A stretch of DNA of 33,198 nucleotides from NCBI GenBank assembly GCA_017302935.1, contig JAFLBT010000015.1, forward strand, positions 1 to 33,198. The letters are read 5' to 3'. Positions 14,916-23,268 of the stretch are shown in pieces. The notes beneath the pieces are model-generated. The model was not told the origin of the DNA, ran no database searches, and saw nothing but the letters and a program-made list of their open reading frames with translations. Position 1 is the stretch's first letter. Every line of letters begins with the position of its first letter. A program made the translations under genes and the position numbers. Source of the stretch: Flavobacteriales bacterium. Lineage in GTDB: Bacteria > Bacteroidota > Bacteroidia > Flavobacteriales > Flavobacteriaceae.

Positions 14916-15443
14916 TTACAGTTTCTCCATCATCCACCATTTCCAAATCACCCCTTCTTTATCCGGATATTCTTCCATAAACTGAAAACCTACTTTTTGC
15001 AATACATGGTTTGAAGCTCCGTTTTGAGCATGTGTGTAAGCGTGCATTTTGTCGATGTTCATTTGGTTAAATCCATAGTCTAACCAAGCAATTGAAGCTT
15101 CTGTTGCATAACCTTTGTTCCAAAATTTTTCATTTAAACGGTAGCCGTAATCGTAGAAATTGGTATTGCCGTTTTCAATATGATCGTTTACAAATTTAAT
15201 TCCTGTCCAACCTATAAATTCGCCAGTTTCTTTCAGAATAGTGGCAAAACGCCCAATTTTATTGGTAATATATTGCTTTTGCACCATTTCTATGATCTTG
15301 AAGGTTTCACTGATTTCTTGTGTTGGACTTTGCCAGAGATATCGATGTACATTCGGATTGTTGTCCATTTCAAACATGGCTTCGGCATCACTTAGTTCAA
15401 GCGGACGGAGGAGGAGACGATTTGTTTCGAGGGTTAAATTCAT
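14916..15443 (-). CDS. GNAT-family N-acetyltransferase (RimJ/RimL-like)
   Basis: 175 residues. It begins LETNRLLLRPLELSDAEAMF, the standard start of Acetyltransf_3 (RimJ/RimL type) proteins that move an acetyl group from acetyl-CoA to an amine, often an N-terminal amino group. Acetyl-CoA binding is expected around YGYRLNEKFWNKGYATEAS, where the usual (Q/R)-x-x-G-x-(G/A) loop appears as NKGYATEA. Then HAYTHAQNGASNHVLQKVGF, the conserved N-x-x-S-x-x-(V/L)-x-x-K-x-G-F element, follows. The target is not predictable. Short tandem arrays sit on both sides of the gene. Confidence 0.92.
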   Translation of the reverse strand: MNLTLETNRLLLRPLELSDAEAMFEMDNNPNVHRYLWQSPTQEISETFKIIEMVQKQYITNKIGRFATILKETGEFIGWTGIKFVNDHIENGNTNFYDYGYRLNEKFWNKGYATEASIAWLDYGFNQMNIDKMHAYTHAQNGASNHVLQKVGFQFMEEYPDKEGVIWKWWMMEKL

Positions 15444-15508
15444 ATTCTAATTTTTGAAAACAAATTGAAATAATTAACAAAATTCTGAAATATTTGTTTG
15501 TATGATAA

Positions 15509-15540
15509 TTGACACATTGACAAATAGACTCATTGTCACA
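15509..15540 (+). repeat. Octamer tandem array, ATTGACAC-like x4
   Basis: Four 8-base steps read ATTGACAC, ATTGACAA, ATAGACTC and ATTGTCAC, so the array is degenerate but in constant phase. It directly abuts the stop codon of the nucleoside phosphorylase gene. Confidence 0.65.
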
Positions 15541-16407
15541 TTATTCCGCCAATTTATCCAATGCATATTCAATCAACGCATCCACCGCTTTGTATGGATC
15601 TTCGCTAAATGTTCCGTTTGCTCGGTTGGCAATAATGGCATTCAATGACAAGCAATTATGACCTAATAATTTTCCTAAGCCATAAATAGCAGCTGTTTCC
15701 ATTTCTAAATTGGTCATTTGAATGCCGTTGTAATTAAATGCATCCATTTTAGAATTAAGTTCTGCATCTTGAATGTTTAAACGCAATACACGTCCTTGTG
15801 GACCATAAAACCCGCCTGCTGTTCCGGTGAAACCTTTCTTAATCTGATTGCTCTCAAATTTTTTAATTAGTGAATTACTTCCTTTAATCACATACGGACG
15901 GCCTTTTCGTAAATCCCAATCTGTTTGTTTAATAAAGGCTTCTTCAATGTCTTTTTCGGAAACCGAATCAATTAAATAGGAGCGAAGCATGTTATCAAGT
16001 CCTAATCCGTAGGCACTCATTACAAAACTATCTACCGGAATATCGGCTTGCAACGAACCGGATGTTCCAATGCGAACAATGTTTAACGAAGTTAATTTGT
16101 CTTTAATAGTTCTGGTTTTTAAATCGATATTGACTAACGCATCGAGTTCGTTCATCACAATATCAATGTTGTCCGGACCAATTCCGGTTGACATTACGGT
16201 GATGCGTTTGCCTTTGTACATTCCGGTTTGTGTCTTGAATTCTCTTTTTTGTGTAGTAAATTCAATGGAATCGAAATGTTTGGTAATTTTTTCTACCCGA
16301 TTTTGATCACCCACAAAAATAATGTCGTGAGCAATTTGTTCCGGCAATAAATTGATGTGGTAAACACTGCCGTCGGGGTTTAGTATTAATTCAGATGATT
16401 GTATCAT
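15541..16407 (-). CDS. Nucleoside phosphorylase (uridine phosphorylase-like)
   Basis: 288 residues. It belongs to the PNP/UDP phosphorylase family that splits a nucleoside with phosphate into a base and ribose 1-phosphate. Segments: DIIFVGDQNRVEKITKHFD (N-terminal phosphate loop), ITVMSTGIGPDNIDIVMNEL, VRIGTSGSLQADIPVDSFVM, and MTNLEMETAAIYGLGKLLGH, the M-E-x-x ribose-binding element, followed by NAIIANRANGTFS. Purine versus uridine preference cannot be settled by eye; the length is a little above E. coli Udp (253). It is flanked by octamer arrays on both sides. Confidence 0.9.
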   Translation of the reverse strand: MIQSSELILNPDGSVYHINLLPEQIAHDIIFVGDQNRVEKITKHFDSIEFTTQKREFKTQTGMYKGKRITVMSTGIGPDNIDIVMNELDALVNIDLKTRTIKDKLTSLNIVRIGTSGSLQADIPVDSFVMSAYGLGLDNMLRSYLIDSVSEKDIEEAFIKQTDWDLRKGRPYVIKGSNSLIKKFESNQIKKGFTGTAGGFYGPQGRVLRLNIQDAELNSKMDAFNYNGIQMTNLEMETAAIYGLGKLLGHNCLSLNAIIANRANGTFSEDPYKAVDALIEYALDKLAE

Positions 16408-16416
16408 TTTTTTGAG

Positions 16417-16448
16417 GTGCTAAGGTACTGAGGGACTAAGGTTCTAAG
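16417..16448 (+). repeat. Octamer tandem array, GTNCTAAG x4
   Basis: GTGCTAAG, GTACTGAG, GGACTAAG and GTTCTAAG occur in tandem, starting ten bases upstream of the phosphorylase ATG (minus strand). The variable bases fall mainly at positions 2-3 and 6 of the unit. A heptamer array of another family follows after 15 bases. Confidence 0.75.
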
Positions 16449-16463
16449 GTAAATTCAAAATAA

Positions 16464-16484
16464 CTTGAAACCTTGAACTTGAAA
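16464..16484 (+). repeat. Heptamer tandem array, CTTGAAA-like x3
   Basis: CTTGAAA, CCTTGAA and CTTGAAA in 7-base register. The reverse complement (TTTCAAG) is a rotation of the AGTTTCA unit at 1534-1554. The array ends six bases from the stop codon of the YciH gene. Confidence 0.75.
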
Positions 16485-16490
16485 CAAAAA

Positions 16491-16826
16491 TCATCCACCA
16501 ACACGTTTGGTTTTAAATCCTTTATCTTTTAAAAATTGCATTATTTTGTCACGGTAATCACCTTGAATGATGATTTCGCCGTCTTTGAAACTTCCGCCTA
16601 CGGCAAATTTGCTTTTTATTTCTTTGGCTAAGATTTTAAAGTCTTCGTCGGTTCCATCATAACCTGAAATAATGGTAGTAGGTTTGCCTTTTCGTTTTTC
16701 ATACTGACAAATCATTGGTTCTTTTTGAACATATAATTCGTGTGGCGTATCCTCAACTTGTTCCGGTTCGTTGGTGGGTTGATGGTCGGGGAAGAGTTTT
16801 TTTAGTTGTTCACTTAAATCGTGCAT
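16491..16826 (-). CDS. yciH: SUI1/YciH-family translation initiation factor
   Basis: 111 residues, the usual length. An N-terminal tail (about 35 residues, acidic) leads into the SUI1 domain (eIF1-like): ICQYEKRKGKPTTIISGYDG, then ILAKEIKSKFAVGGSFKDGE, EIIIQGDYRDKIMQFLKDKG and FKTKRVGG. The G-G-S-x-K-(D/N)-G-x-I-x-x-Q-G-D motif is complete. The bacterial protein influences start-site selection and discrimination of initiator tRNA on the 30S subunit, as shown for E. coli YciH. It precedes the nucleoside phosphorylase in the same direction. Confidence 0.93.
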   Translation of the reverse strand: MHDLSEQLKKLFPDHQPTNEPEQVEDTPHELYVQKEPMICQYEKRKGKPTTIISGYDGTDEDFKILAKEIKSKFAVGGSFKDGEIIIQGDYRDKIMQFLKDKGFKTKRVGG

Positions 16827-16841
16827 GGTGTTATTTATTTA

Positions 16842-16988
16842 GAACGCGGATTTGAAAAATTCATATAATTATTAAAATTTCTCAAATTATTTGAATCTGT
16901 GATGCTTTTATTTTTTGAACACAGATTTTAAAAATTAATAAAATCAAAAATAATTATAAAATTTCTCAAATTATTTGAATCTGTGTTC
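16842..16988. repeat. Two tandem copies of an AT-rich ~70-bp element with ACAGATT-type ends
   Basis: Copy 1 spans about 16842-16903 and copy 2 spans 16917-16988. A 28-base segment (16874-16901 and 16958-16985) is identical in both and ends ATTTGAATCTGTG. Copy 2 is bounded by inverted ends GAACACAGATT (16917-16927) and AATCTGTGTTC (16978-16988); copy 1 has the related but worn ends GAACGCGGATTT and AATCTGTGATG. The pair lies just downstream of the GxxExxY gene, and a related element lies on its other side. Confidence 0.85.
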
Positions 16989-17021
16989 TTTCATTTTTAT
17001 GATAAACTAAAATAATGATAA

Positions 17022-17429
17022 TTAAAATCGATTTTTATTCTTTTTCAGGTCATTAGTGAATATTTTTCTAATAAATTGAGGGTCTTTTCCAAAATTTAAA
17101 ACTAATCCAACTTCACAATCTGTAGCTTTGAGGTAATTTATTAATTGACATTCATGGGCTTCAATCAAATTTTCAACACATTTTAATTCAATTATAAGTT
17201 TATCTTCTACTAAAATATCAGGAATATACTCTCCAACAATTTCATTCTTATAAAAAACGCTTACTTTTTTATGTTTTTCTATTTTATATCCTCTATTTGT
17301 AAGCTCAATAGCAAAAGCATTATGGTAAACTTTTTCAAGGAAACCATATCCTAATTCATTATAAACGTGATAATAAATTCCGATTATTTGCTTTGTTAAT
17401 TCTTGGTGTGGAAATTTTTTTAAATTCAT
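17022..17429 (-). CDS. GxxExxY protein (PD-(D/E)xK nuclease-like fold)
   Basis: 135 residues, a normal size for this family. The name-giving motif is in ELGYGFLEKVYHNAFAIEL (G-F-L-E-K-V-Y). A PD-(D/E)xK-like active site follows: Asp in GEYIPDILVEDK and Glu-Leu-Lys in LIIELKCVE, with the helix HECQLINYLKAT after it. Such proteins are widespread in Bacteroidota, often as scattered single genes without known function. It has AT-rich repeat elements on both sides ending in AATCTGTGTTC, which suggests the gene and repeats form a unit. A role as a DNA-cutting enzyme is inferred from the fold only. Confidence 0.92.
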   Translation of the reverse strand: MNLKKFPHQELTKQIIGIYYHVYNELGYGFLEKVYHNAFAIELTNRGYKIEKHKKVSVFYKNEIVGEYIPDILVEDKLIIELKCVENLIEAHECQLINYLKATDCEVGLVLNFGKDPQFIRKIFTNDLKKNKNRF

Positions 17430-17479
17430 TTTGTATGGCTTTTAATTGTTAATATGGCTTATAATATTATTCGTTTTCT

Positions 17480-17555
17480 GAATACTGATACAGGAAATGT
17501 AAAAAATTAGAATAATAATTTTTATAATTTATCAGATTTTTAAAATCTGTGTTCC
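17480..17555. repeat. Third, degenerate copy of the AATCTGTGTTC-ended element
   Basis: It lies upstream of the GxxExxY gene. The right end AAATCTGTGTTCC matches the ends of the two elements on the other side; the left part GAATACTGATA is a weak counterpart of GAACACAGATT. It also contains a local palindrome CAGATTTT-T-AAAATCTG at 17533-17549. Relation to the other copies rests mainly on the shared right end. Confidence 0.6.
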
Positions 17556-17612
17556 AAAAATAAAAAACCAAACCCCAATAAATGGAATTTGGTTATTTAT
17601 TCACAAAGAAAT

Positions 17613-18563
17613 TTACTTCTTAATCAATCCCAAATCAACCAAACGTTCGTGCAAAAATTCTCCTGCAGAAATGTCTTCGTATAATTTTGGATTATTTTCA
17701 TCAATACAATCTTCCAATACATCTAAACGCATGTCGCTTACCGGATGCATGAAGAATGGAATGGAATAACGTGAAGTTCCCCATAATTCTCTCGGCGGAT
17801 TCACTACTTGATGAATAGTCGATTTTAATTTATTGTTGGTATGACGGGATAACATATCGCCCACATTAATCATCAATTCATCCGGCTCTGCCATGGCATC
17901 AATCCAATCGCCGTTGTGGTTTTGCACTTGTAATCCTTTACCTTGTGCTCCCATCAATAAGGTAATCAAGTTGATGTCGCCGTGAGCCGCTGCACGAACG
18001 GCATCTTTTGGTTCGTCAGTAATTGGTGGATAATGAATCGGACGTAAAATACTGTTTCCGTCTTTGATGTATTTATCAAAATAGAATTCATCTAAACCTA
18101 AATACAAAGCTAAAGCTCTCAACACATAAACACCTGTTTTTTCTAACATTTGATAGGCTTCTTTACCCACCTCATTAAATTTTGGCAATTCAGTAACTTC
18201 AACGTTATCAGGATATTCTCCGGCATATTTTGAGCCTTCGCTTACATATTGACCAAAGTGCCAAAATTCTTTTAAATCACCTGCCGAACGCCCTTTTGCA
18301 TGTTCCTTACCAAAAGAAACATAACCACGTTGTCCACCAATTCCAGGGATTTCATATTTGGATTTTGTTTCAACTGGAAGAGTGAAAAAGTTTCGCACTT
18401 CGCTATATAATTCATCAACCAAACGATCATCTAAAAAATGACCTTTAAGGGCTACAAACCCTATATCTGAATAAGCTTTTCCGATTTCATTTACAAATTT
18501 TTGTTTGCGTACCGGGTCATCCGATAGGAAATCACGCAAGTCAACACTAGGAATTTTTTGCAT
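17613..18563 (-). CDS. Isopenicillin N synthase-family 2OG/Fe(II) dioxygenase
   Basis: 316 residues. The DIOX_N part starts KIPSVDLRDFLSDDPVRKQKF and includes GFVALKGHFLDDRL. The double-stranded beta-helix core has the Fe ligands His-x-Asp in RAAAHGDINLITLLMGAQ, a distal His in LKSTIHQVVNPP, and the cosubstrate-binding R-x-S in TSRYSIPFFMHP. The whole set of catalytic residues is present. Members of this family hydroxylate or oxidise small molecules; the substrate is unknown. A strong Bacteroidota-type promoter lies just upstream. Confidence 0.93.
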   Translation of the reverse strand: MQKIPSVDLRDFLSDDPVRKQKFVNEIGKAYSDIGFVALKGHFLDDRLVDELYSEVRNFFTLPVETKSKYEIPGIGGQRGYVSFGKEHAKGRSAGDLKEFWHFGQYVSEGSKYAGEYPDNVEVTELPKFNEVGKEAYQMLEKTGVYVLRALALYLGLDEFYFDKYIKDGNSILRPIHYPPITDEPKDAVRAAAHGDINLITLLMGAQGKGLQVQNHNGDWIDAMAEPDELMINVGDMLSRHTNNKLKSTIHQVVNPPRELWGTSRYSIPFFMHPVSDMRLDVLEDCIDENNPKLYEDISAGEFLHERLVDLGLIKK

Positions 18564-18614
18564 ATTAAATTATTGTTTGTTAATAACTCAAAGTGAGTTG
18601 AATGCTTGTAAATA

Positions 18615-18645
18615 CAAATGTAAATAAATATTTTGTTATGCAAAA
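18615..18645 (-). promoter_or_regulatory. Promoter of the 2OG/Fe(II) dioxygenase gene
   Basis: On the minus strand, TTTTG (18641-18645) is separated by 18 bases from TACATTTG (18615-18622), a full match to the Bacteroidota consensus TTTG-N18/19-TAnnTTTG. Transcription would begin near 18608, giving a leader of about 45 nucleotides. Confidence 0.7.
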
Positions 18646-18719
18646 TTGAAAGTTATCAACAGTCGCGAAAACGTTTTATAAAAAAGTATCACAAAACGAA
18701 TAGAATTTGTTATTTTTTG

Positions 18720-18727
18720 TACTTTTG
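18720..18727 (+). promoter_or_regulatory. Candidate -7 element for the E1 dehydrogenase gene
   Basis: TACTTTTG matches TAnnTTTG and lies 24 bases before the ATG. No convincing -33 element stands at the expected spacing. Confidence 0.45.
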
Positions 18728-18751
18728 GGAGCGTTTTAAAACACCCAAATT

Positions 18752-20728
18752 ATGCTTTTTGATAGAAAAAATCTTTCCGACACGACACTTCTTGATTTAT
18801 ACATTCGTTTACTTAAACCCCGTTTAATTGAAGAAAAAATGCTCATCTTGCTTCGTCAAGGTAAGATTTCTAAATGGTTTTCAGGTATTGGACAAGAAGC
18901 GATTTCGGTAGGAATTACTTCTGCGTTAGACAGAGATGAATATATTCTTCCCATGCACAGAAATCTTGGAGTTTTTACAACACGAGATATTCCGTTACAG
19001 CGATTATTTGCTCAGTGGCAAGGTAAAAAAAGTGGTTTTACCAAAGGTCGAGATCGTTCGTTTCACTTTGGAACACAAGAATATAAAATCATTGGAATGA
19101 TTTCGCATTTGGGTCCGCAATTGGGTGTGGCAGACGGAATTGCTTTAGCCAATAAACTTCAAAAAAATGGTAAAATTACCGCAGTTTTTACCGGAGAAGG
19201 TGCTACTAGCGAAGGTGATTTTCATGAAGCTTTAAATATTGCTTCGGTTTGGGATTTACCTGTTTTATTTGTCATTGAAAATAATGGTTACGGACTTTCA
19301 ACACCAACAAACGAGCAATATCGTTGTGCTAATTTAGCCGATAAAGGCATTGGTTATGGTATGGAAAGTCATATCATTGACGGAAATAATATTTTAGAAG
19401 TATTTACAAAAGTAGCTGATTTAAAAGCTTCACTTCAAGAAAACCCAAGACCTGTTTTATTGGAATTTCAAACCTTCAGAATGCGTGGACATGAAGAGGC
19501 GAGTGGAACCAAATATGTTCCGCAAGATTTAATGGATGAATGGGCTCAAAAAGATCCGATTGATAATTATAGAGAATATTTGAAAGAAATTGGTTTGTTA
19601 ACCAATGAATATGACGAAGCTATTCGAACTGCTTTCAAGCAAGAAATGGACGAACATATCCGTTTGGTTTTTGACGAACCTGATTTTGTTGCAGATTTAA
19701 GTGAAGAGTTAAATGATGTGTATAAACCGTATGAATTTGAAGAATTTACGCATTCATCAGTAACCGAAAATATTCGTGTAATTGATGCGATTACACAAAG
19801 TTTAAAACAATCTATGGAACGCCATCCTAACTTGGTTATCATGGGTCAAGACATTGCAGAATACGGTGGAGCTTTTAAAGTTACCGATGGTTTTGTGAAC
19901 CTTTTTGGTAAAGATCGTGTTCGCAATACGCCGATTTGTGAAAGTGCAGTTGTTTCTGCCGGAATGGGTTTATCCATCAACGGACACAAAGCCATTGTAG
20001 AAATGCAGTTTGCCGATTTCGTTTCAACAGGGTTTAATCCAATCGTGAATTTATTAGCAAAGCAACATTATCGTTGGAATGAAAAAGCTGATGTTGTAGT
20101 TCGTATGCCTTGTGGTGGCGGAACGCAAGCCGGACCGTTTCACTCGCAAACCAACGAAGCGTGGTTTACCAAAACACCCGGATTAAAAGTGGTTTATCCT
20201 GCGTTTCCGTATGATGCAAAAGGATTATTAAATACAGCAATTAATGACCCGAATCCGGTGATGTATTTTGAACATAAACAATTGTATAGAAGCATTTATC
20301 AAGATGTTCCATCGGATTATTATACGATTCCGTTTGGAAAAGCAGCTTTATTGAAAGAAGGTACACAAGTGACCATCATTTCTTTTGGTGCCGGAGTGCA
20401 TTGGGCCTTAGAAACATTGTCTAAACATCCTGAAATTAGTGCGGATGTGTTGGATTTACGTACATTACAACCTTTAGATACAGAAGCAATTTTTAAATCC
20501 GTTAAGAAAACCAATAAATGTATTATTCTTCAAGAGGATACTTTGTTTGGTGGAATTTCGAGTGATATTTCGTCTATGATTATGGAAAATTGCTTTGAGC
20601 ATTTGGATGGTCCGGTGCAAAGAGTAGGTAGTTTAGAATCGCCAATTCCTTTCGTAAAAGCATTGGAAGAGCAATATTTACCAAAAGAACGATTTGAAAA
20701 GGAATTACTTGAATTAGTAGCATATTAA
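18752..20728 (+). CDS. 2-oxoacid dehydrogenase E1, fused alpha and beta subunits (branched-chain type)
   Basis: 658 residues. The first half is an E1 alpha subunit with the thiamine diphosphate motif GEGATSEGDFHEALN ... VIENNGYGLSTP and the phosphorylation-loop-like FRMRGHEEASGTKYVP. The second half (from about 345) is an E1 beta subunit: IRVIDAITQSLKQSMER, VIMGQDIAEYGGAFKVTDG, VRNTPICESAVVSAG, and the transketolase C-terminal segment LDLRTLQPLDTEAI. E1 decarboxylates a 2-oxoacid and acylates the lipoyl group of E2. Fusion of alpha and beta in one chain is common in Bacteroidota; branched-chain oxoacids are the likely substrates but pyruvate is not excluded. E2 and E3 are not in the window. 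A terminator follows at once. Confidence 0.93.
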   Translation: MLFDRKNLSDTTLLDLYIRLLKPRLIEEKMLILLRQGKISKWFSGIGQEAISVGITSALDRDEYILPMHRNLGVFTTRDIPLQRLFAQWQGKKSGFTKGRDRSFHFGTQEYKIIGMISHLGPQLGVADGIALANKLQKNGKITAVFTGEGATSEGDFHEALNIASVWDLPVLFVIENNGYGLSTPTNEQYRCANLADKGIGYGMESHIIDGNNILEVFTKVADLKASLQENPRPVLLEFQTFRMRGHEEASGTKYVPQDLMDEWAQKDPIDNYREYLKEIGLLTNEYDEAIRTAFKQEMDEHIRLVFDEPDFVADLSEELNDVYKPYEFEEFTHSSVTENIRVIDAITQSLKQSMERHPNLVIMGQDIAEYGGAFKVTDGFVNLFGKDRVRNTPICESAVVSAGMGLSINGHKAIVEMQFADFVSTGFNPIVNLLAKQHYRWNEKADVVVRMPCGGGTQAGPFHSQTNEAWFTKTPGLKVVYPAFPYDAKGLLNTAINDPNPVMYFEHKQLYRSIYQDVPSDYYTIPFGKAALLKEGTQVTIISFGAGVHWALETLSKHPEISADVLDLRTLQPLDTEAIFKSVKKTNKCIILQEDTLFGGISSDISSMIMENCFEHLDGPVQRVGSLESPIPFVKALEEQYLPKERFEKELLELVAY

Positions 20729-20734
20729 TTTTAG

Positions 20735-20759
20735 AGAGGCGTTTGCCTCTTTTTTTTTG
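20735..20759 (+). terminator. Intrinsic terminator after E1 dehydrogenase
   Basis: AGAGGC-GTTT-GCCTCT forms a six-pair stem with a four-base loop followed by eight T residues, seven bases after the E1 stop codon. It separates the E1 gene from the epimerase/decarboxylase operon. Confidence 0.9.
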
Positions 20760-20865
20760 TCTTATTTTATCAACCGAAAACGATTGAAATTCATTTTTTT
20801 TTGGCTTTTATGAATAGAATTCAATAAACCTGATATTTATCAGATTTTACTGTTTTCCTTCCTCA

Positions 20866-20873
20866 TAACTTTG
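20866..20873 (+). promoter_or_regulatory. Candidate -7 element of the mce-mmd operon
   Basis: TAACTTTG matches TAnnTTTG and lies 23 bases before the epimerase ATG. The -33 position has only an AT-rich GATTT. A small palindrome TGATATTTATCA at 20831-20842 lies upstream and could be an operator. Confidence 0.45.
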
Positions 20874-20896
20874 TTTATAATTTAAACATTTTTGTT

Positions 20897-21307
20897 ATGA
20901 ATCTATCTCATATTGAACACATTGGAATAGCCGTAAATAGTTTAGAAGAAGCCATTCCGTTTTGGGAAGAAAAATTAGGATTGAAATGTTACACTATTGA
21001 AGAAGTAAAAGAGCAGAAAGTAAAAACTGCTTTTTTTCAAATTGGGCAATCCAAAATTGAGTTATTGGAATCTACGGACCCTGAAGGACCGATTGGAAAA
21101 TTTATTGAGAAAAAAGGGGAAGGCATTCATCACTTAGCGATTGCTGTAAAGGATATTCAACAAAATTTAATGGAATTAGACGCAAAAGATGTTCAACTAA
21201 TTGACAAAACACCTCGCAAAGGTGCAGAAGGGTTGGATATTGCTTTTTTGCATCCAAAATCAACGCATGGAGTTTTATTGGAACTCTGCGAAAATAATAA
21301 TCGGTAA
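20897..21307 (+). CDS. mce: Methylmalonyl-CoA epimerase
   Basis: 136 residues, the family length. The vicinal-oxygen-chelate fold begins [20 protein letters not shown], with the first metal-binding His; further metal ligands are in [13 protein letters not shown] and [10 protein letters not shown], and the last Glu in [14 protein letters not shown]. It interconverts (R)- and (S)-methylmalonyl-CoA. It heads an operon with the four subunits of a methylmalonyl-CoA decarboxylase, ten bases before the next start, which supports the specific name over a generic VOC protein. Confidence 0.95.
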   Translation: MNLSHIEHIGIAVNSLEEAIPFWEEKLGLKCYTIEEVKEQKVKTAFFQIGQSKIELLESTDPEGPIGKFIEKKGEGIHHLAIAVKDIQQNLMELDAKDVQLIDKTPRKGAEGLDIAFLHPKSTHGVLLELCENNNR

Positions 21308-21317
21308 ATCACTCATC

Positions 21318-22877
21318 ATGGAAAGTGAAAAACAAATCAAAAAACTCTTAGATAAGCGAGCAGAAGCCCGTTTAGGAGGTGGTCAAAAGAGAATTGACAC
21401 GCAACATGCTAAAGGAAAATTAACCGCTCGTGAACGCATTGAACTCTTGTTGGATGAAAGTAGTTTCGAAGAGTTTGATATGTTTGTCACGCACCGAAGT
21501 ACCAATTTTGGTTTAGAAGAACAAAAATATTTGGGAGATGGAGTAGTAACTGGATTTGGTACGATTGATGCACGATTAGTCTATATATTTTCACAAGATT
21601 TTACTGTTTTTGGAGGTTCATTATCAGAAACGTTTGCTCAAAAAATCTGTAAGGTGATGGATATGGCCTTAAAAATGGGTGCTCCCATCATCGGAATCAA
21701 CGATAGTGGTGGGGCAAGAATTCAAGAAGGGGTGACCAGTTTGGCTGGTTATGCTGAAGTTTTCCAACGTAATATAATGGCATCGGGAGTGATTCCACAG
21801 ATTTCAGCAGTGTTTGGGCCTTGTGCCGGTGGTGCGGTTTATTCACCTGCATTGACTGATTTTATCATGATGACCAAACAAAACAGTTATATGTTTGTGA
21901 CGGGGCCAAAAGTGGTTAAAACCGTTACCGGAGAGGTCGTAACAGACGAACAATTGGGCGGAGCAATGGTGCACGGAACAAAATCAGGGGTGACGCATTT
22001 TATTGCAGAGGACGAGCAAGAAGGCATCTTGTTGATACGAAAATTATTAAGTTATCTTCCACAAAACAACTTAGAAGAACCGCCTTTATCCGTTTGTTTA
22101 GACCCAATTGAACGAATGGAAGATGAACTGAATACCATTATTCCGGAGAATCCAAATAAGCCATATGATGTTAAAGATGTCATTCATGCTATTGCCGATG
22201 AGAAAGAGTTCTTTGAAGTACATCGTCATTATGCTCCAAACATTGTTGTTGGTTATGCTAAATTTAACGGACAACCGGTAGGCATCATCGCTAATCAACC
22301 TAGTTATTTGGCCGGTGTTTTAGATATTAATGCTTCGCGTAAAGCTGCCCGATTTGTCCGTTTTTGTGATGCCTTTAATTTGCCTTTGGTTACCTTGGTA
22401 GATGTTCCCGGATTTTTACCCGGAACTACTCAGGAATATGGCGGAATTATTCTTCATGGGGCTAAATTATTGTTTGCATATGGTGAAGCTACCGTTCCGA
22501 AAGTCACGATTATTTTACGTAAAGCCTATGGTGGAGCTTATGATGTAATGAGTTCAAAACATTTGCGTGGCGATATTAATTATGCTTGGCCTAATGCTGA
22601 AATTGCCGTGATGGGACCTAAAGGAGCCATTGAAATTCTATACCAAAAAGAATACATGCAAATTGAAGATGAGGAAAAAAGAGCTTCATTCATAGCAGAG
22701 AAAACAGAGGAATACAAACAAAAGTTTGCCAATCCTTACAATGCCGCCAGTTATGGGTATATTGATGATGTAATTGAACCCAGAAACACACGTTTTCGTA
22801 TTATTCGGGCCTTACAATCGCTGGCTACCAAAAAAGTTGTGAATCCACCCAAAAAACATTCTAATATCCCACTCTAG
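21318..22877 (+). CDS. mmdA: Carboxyltransferase subunit of methylmalonyl-CoA decarboxylase
   Basis: 519 residues from the ATG at 21318, the typical length of this family; an open frame back to 21201 overlaps the epimerase gene and is not used. The crotonase-like carboxyltransferase fold is shown by [81 protein letters not shown] and [17 protein letters not shown]. The subunit transfers the carboxyl group from methylmalonyl-CoA to biotin on the carrier. The downstream membrane subunits favour the sodium-pumping decarboxylase over propionyl-CoA carboxylase, although the same fold serves both. Confidence 0.92.
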   Translation: MESEKQIKKLLDKRAEARLGGGQKRIDTQHAKGKLTARERIELLLDESSFEEFDMFVTHRSTNFGLEEQKYLGDGVVTGFGTIDARLVYIFSQDFTVFGGSLSETFAQKICKVMDMALKMGAPIIGINDSGGARIQEGVTSLAGYAEVFQRNIMASGVIPQISAVFGPCAGGAVYSPALTDFIMMTKQNSYMFVTGPKVVKTVTGEVVTDEQLGGAMVHGTKSGVTHFIAEDEQEGILLIRKLLSYLPQNNLEEPPLSVCLDPIERMEDELNTIIPENPNKPYDVKDVIHAIADEKEFFEVHRHYAPNIVVGYAKFNGQPVGIIANQPSYLAGVLDINASRKAARFVRFCDAFNLPLVTLVDVPGFLPGTTQEYGGIILHGAKLLFAYGEATVPKVTIILRKAYGGAYDVMSSKHLRGDINYAWPNAEIAVMGPKGAIEILYQKEYMQIEDEEKRASFIAEKTEEYKQKFANPYNAASYGYIDDVIEPRNTRFRIIRALQSLATKKVVNPPKKHSNIPL

Positions 22878-22878
22878 T

Positions 22879-23262
22879 ATGAATGCTTTATTATATTTAG
22901 TTCAAGTGAGTACGCACAAAGATGCAGCGGAATTTGCCCGTTTGGATCCTTATGGAATTGGAATGACCTTAGTGGCCATGACCGTTGTTTTTATTTCCTT
23001 GTTGATTTTGTATGTTCTTTTTAAAAACATAGCCAAGCTTTTTGCATACGATTTTAGAAGTAAAGTAACCCGAAAAGAACATCCTATCCTAAAAGACAGT
23101 ACCGCAACATTAGAATTAGGTGCTGCTGTGGCAATGGCTATACATCTCTATCAACAAGAATTACACGACCATGAAACGGCTTTGTTGACCATCAAAAAAA
23201 TTAACCGAAGTTATTCGCCATGGAATTCTAAAATCTATGGTTTGCGAAAAGAATTAAAATAA
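22879..23262 (+). CDS. mmdD: OadG-family small membrane subunit of the sodium pump
   Basis: 127 residues. One membrane helix (GIGMTLVAMTVVFISLLILYVLF) near residues 26-48 follows a short periplasmic start; the first part of the cytoplasmic tail is basic. OadG/MmdD proteins hold the decarboxylase complex together. The gene begins one base after the mmdA stop codon, pointing to strong translational coupling. The C-terminal part (LELGAAVAMAIHLYQQEL) is longer than in classical OadG, as is usual in Bacteroidota. Confidence 0.85.
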   Translation: MNALLYLVQVSTHKDAAEFARLDPYGIGMTLVAMTVVFISLLILYVLFKNIAKLFAYDFRSKVTRKEHPILKDSTATLELGAAVAMAIHLYQQELHDHETALLTIKKINRSYSPWNSKIYGLRKELK

Positions 23263-23268
23263 TCGGAC

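Noticed and set aside
21201..21317. Extended N-terminus of the carboxyltransferase overlapping the epimerase gene
   Set aside because: The added residues are an out-of-frame reading of the epimerase; the family start [19 protein letters not shown] is at 21318.
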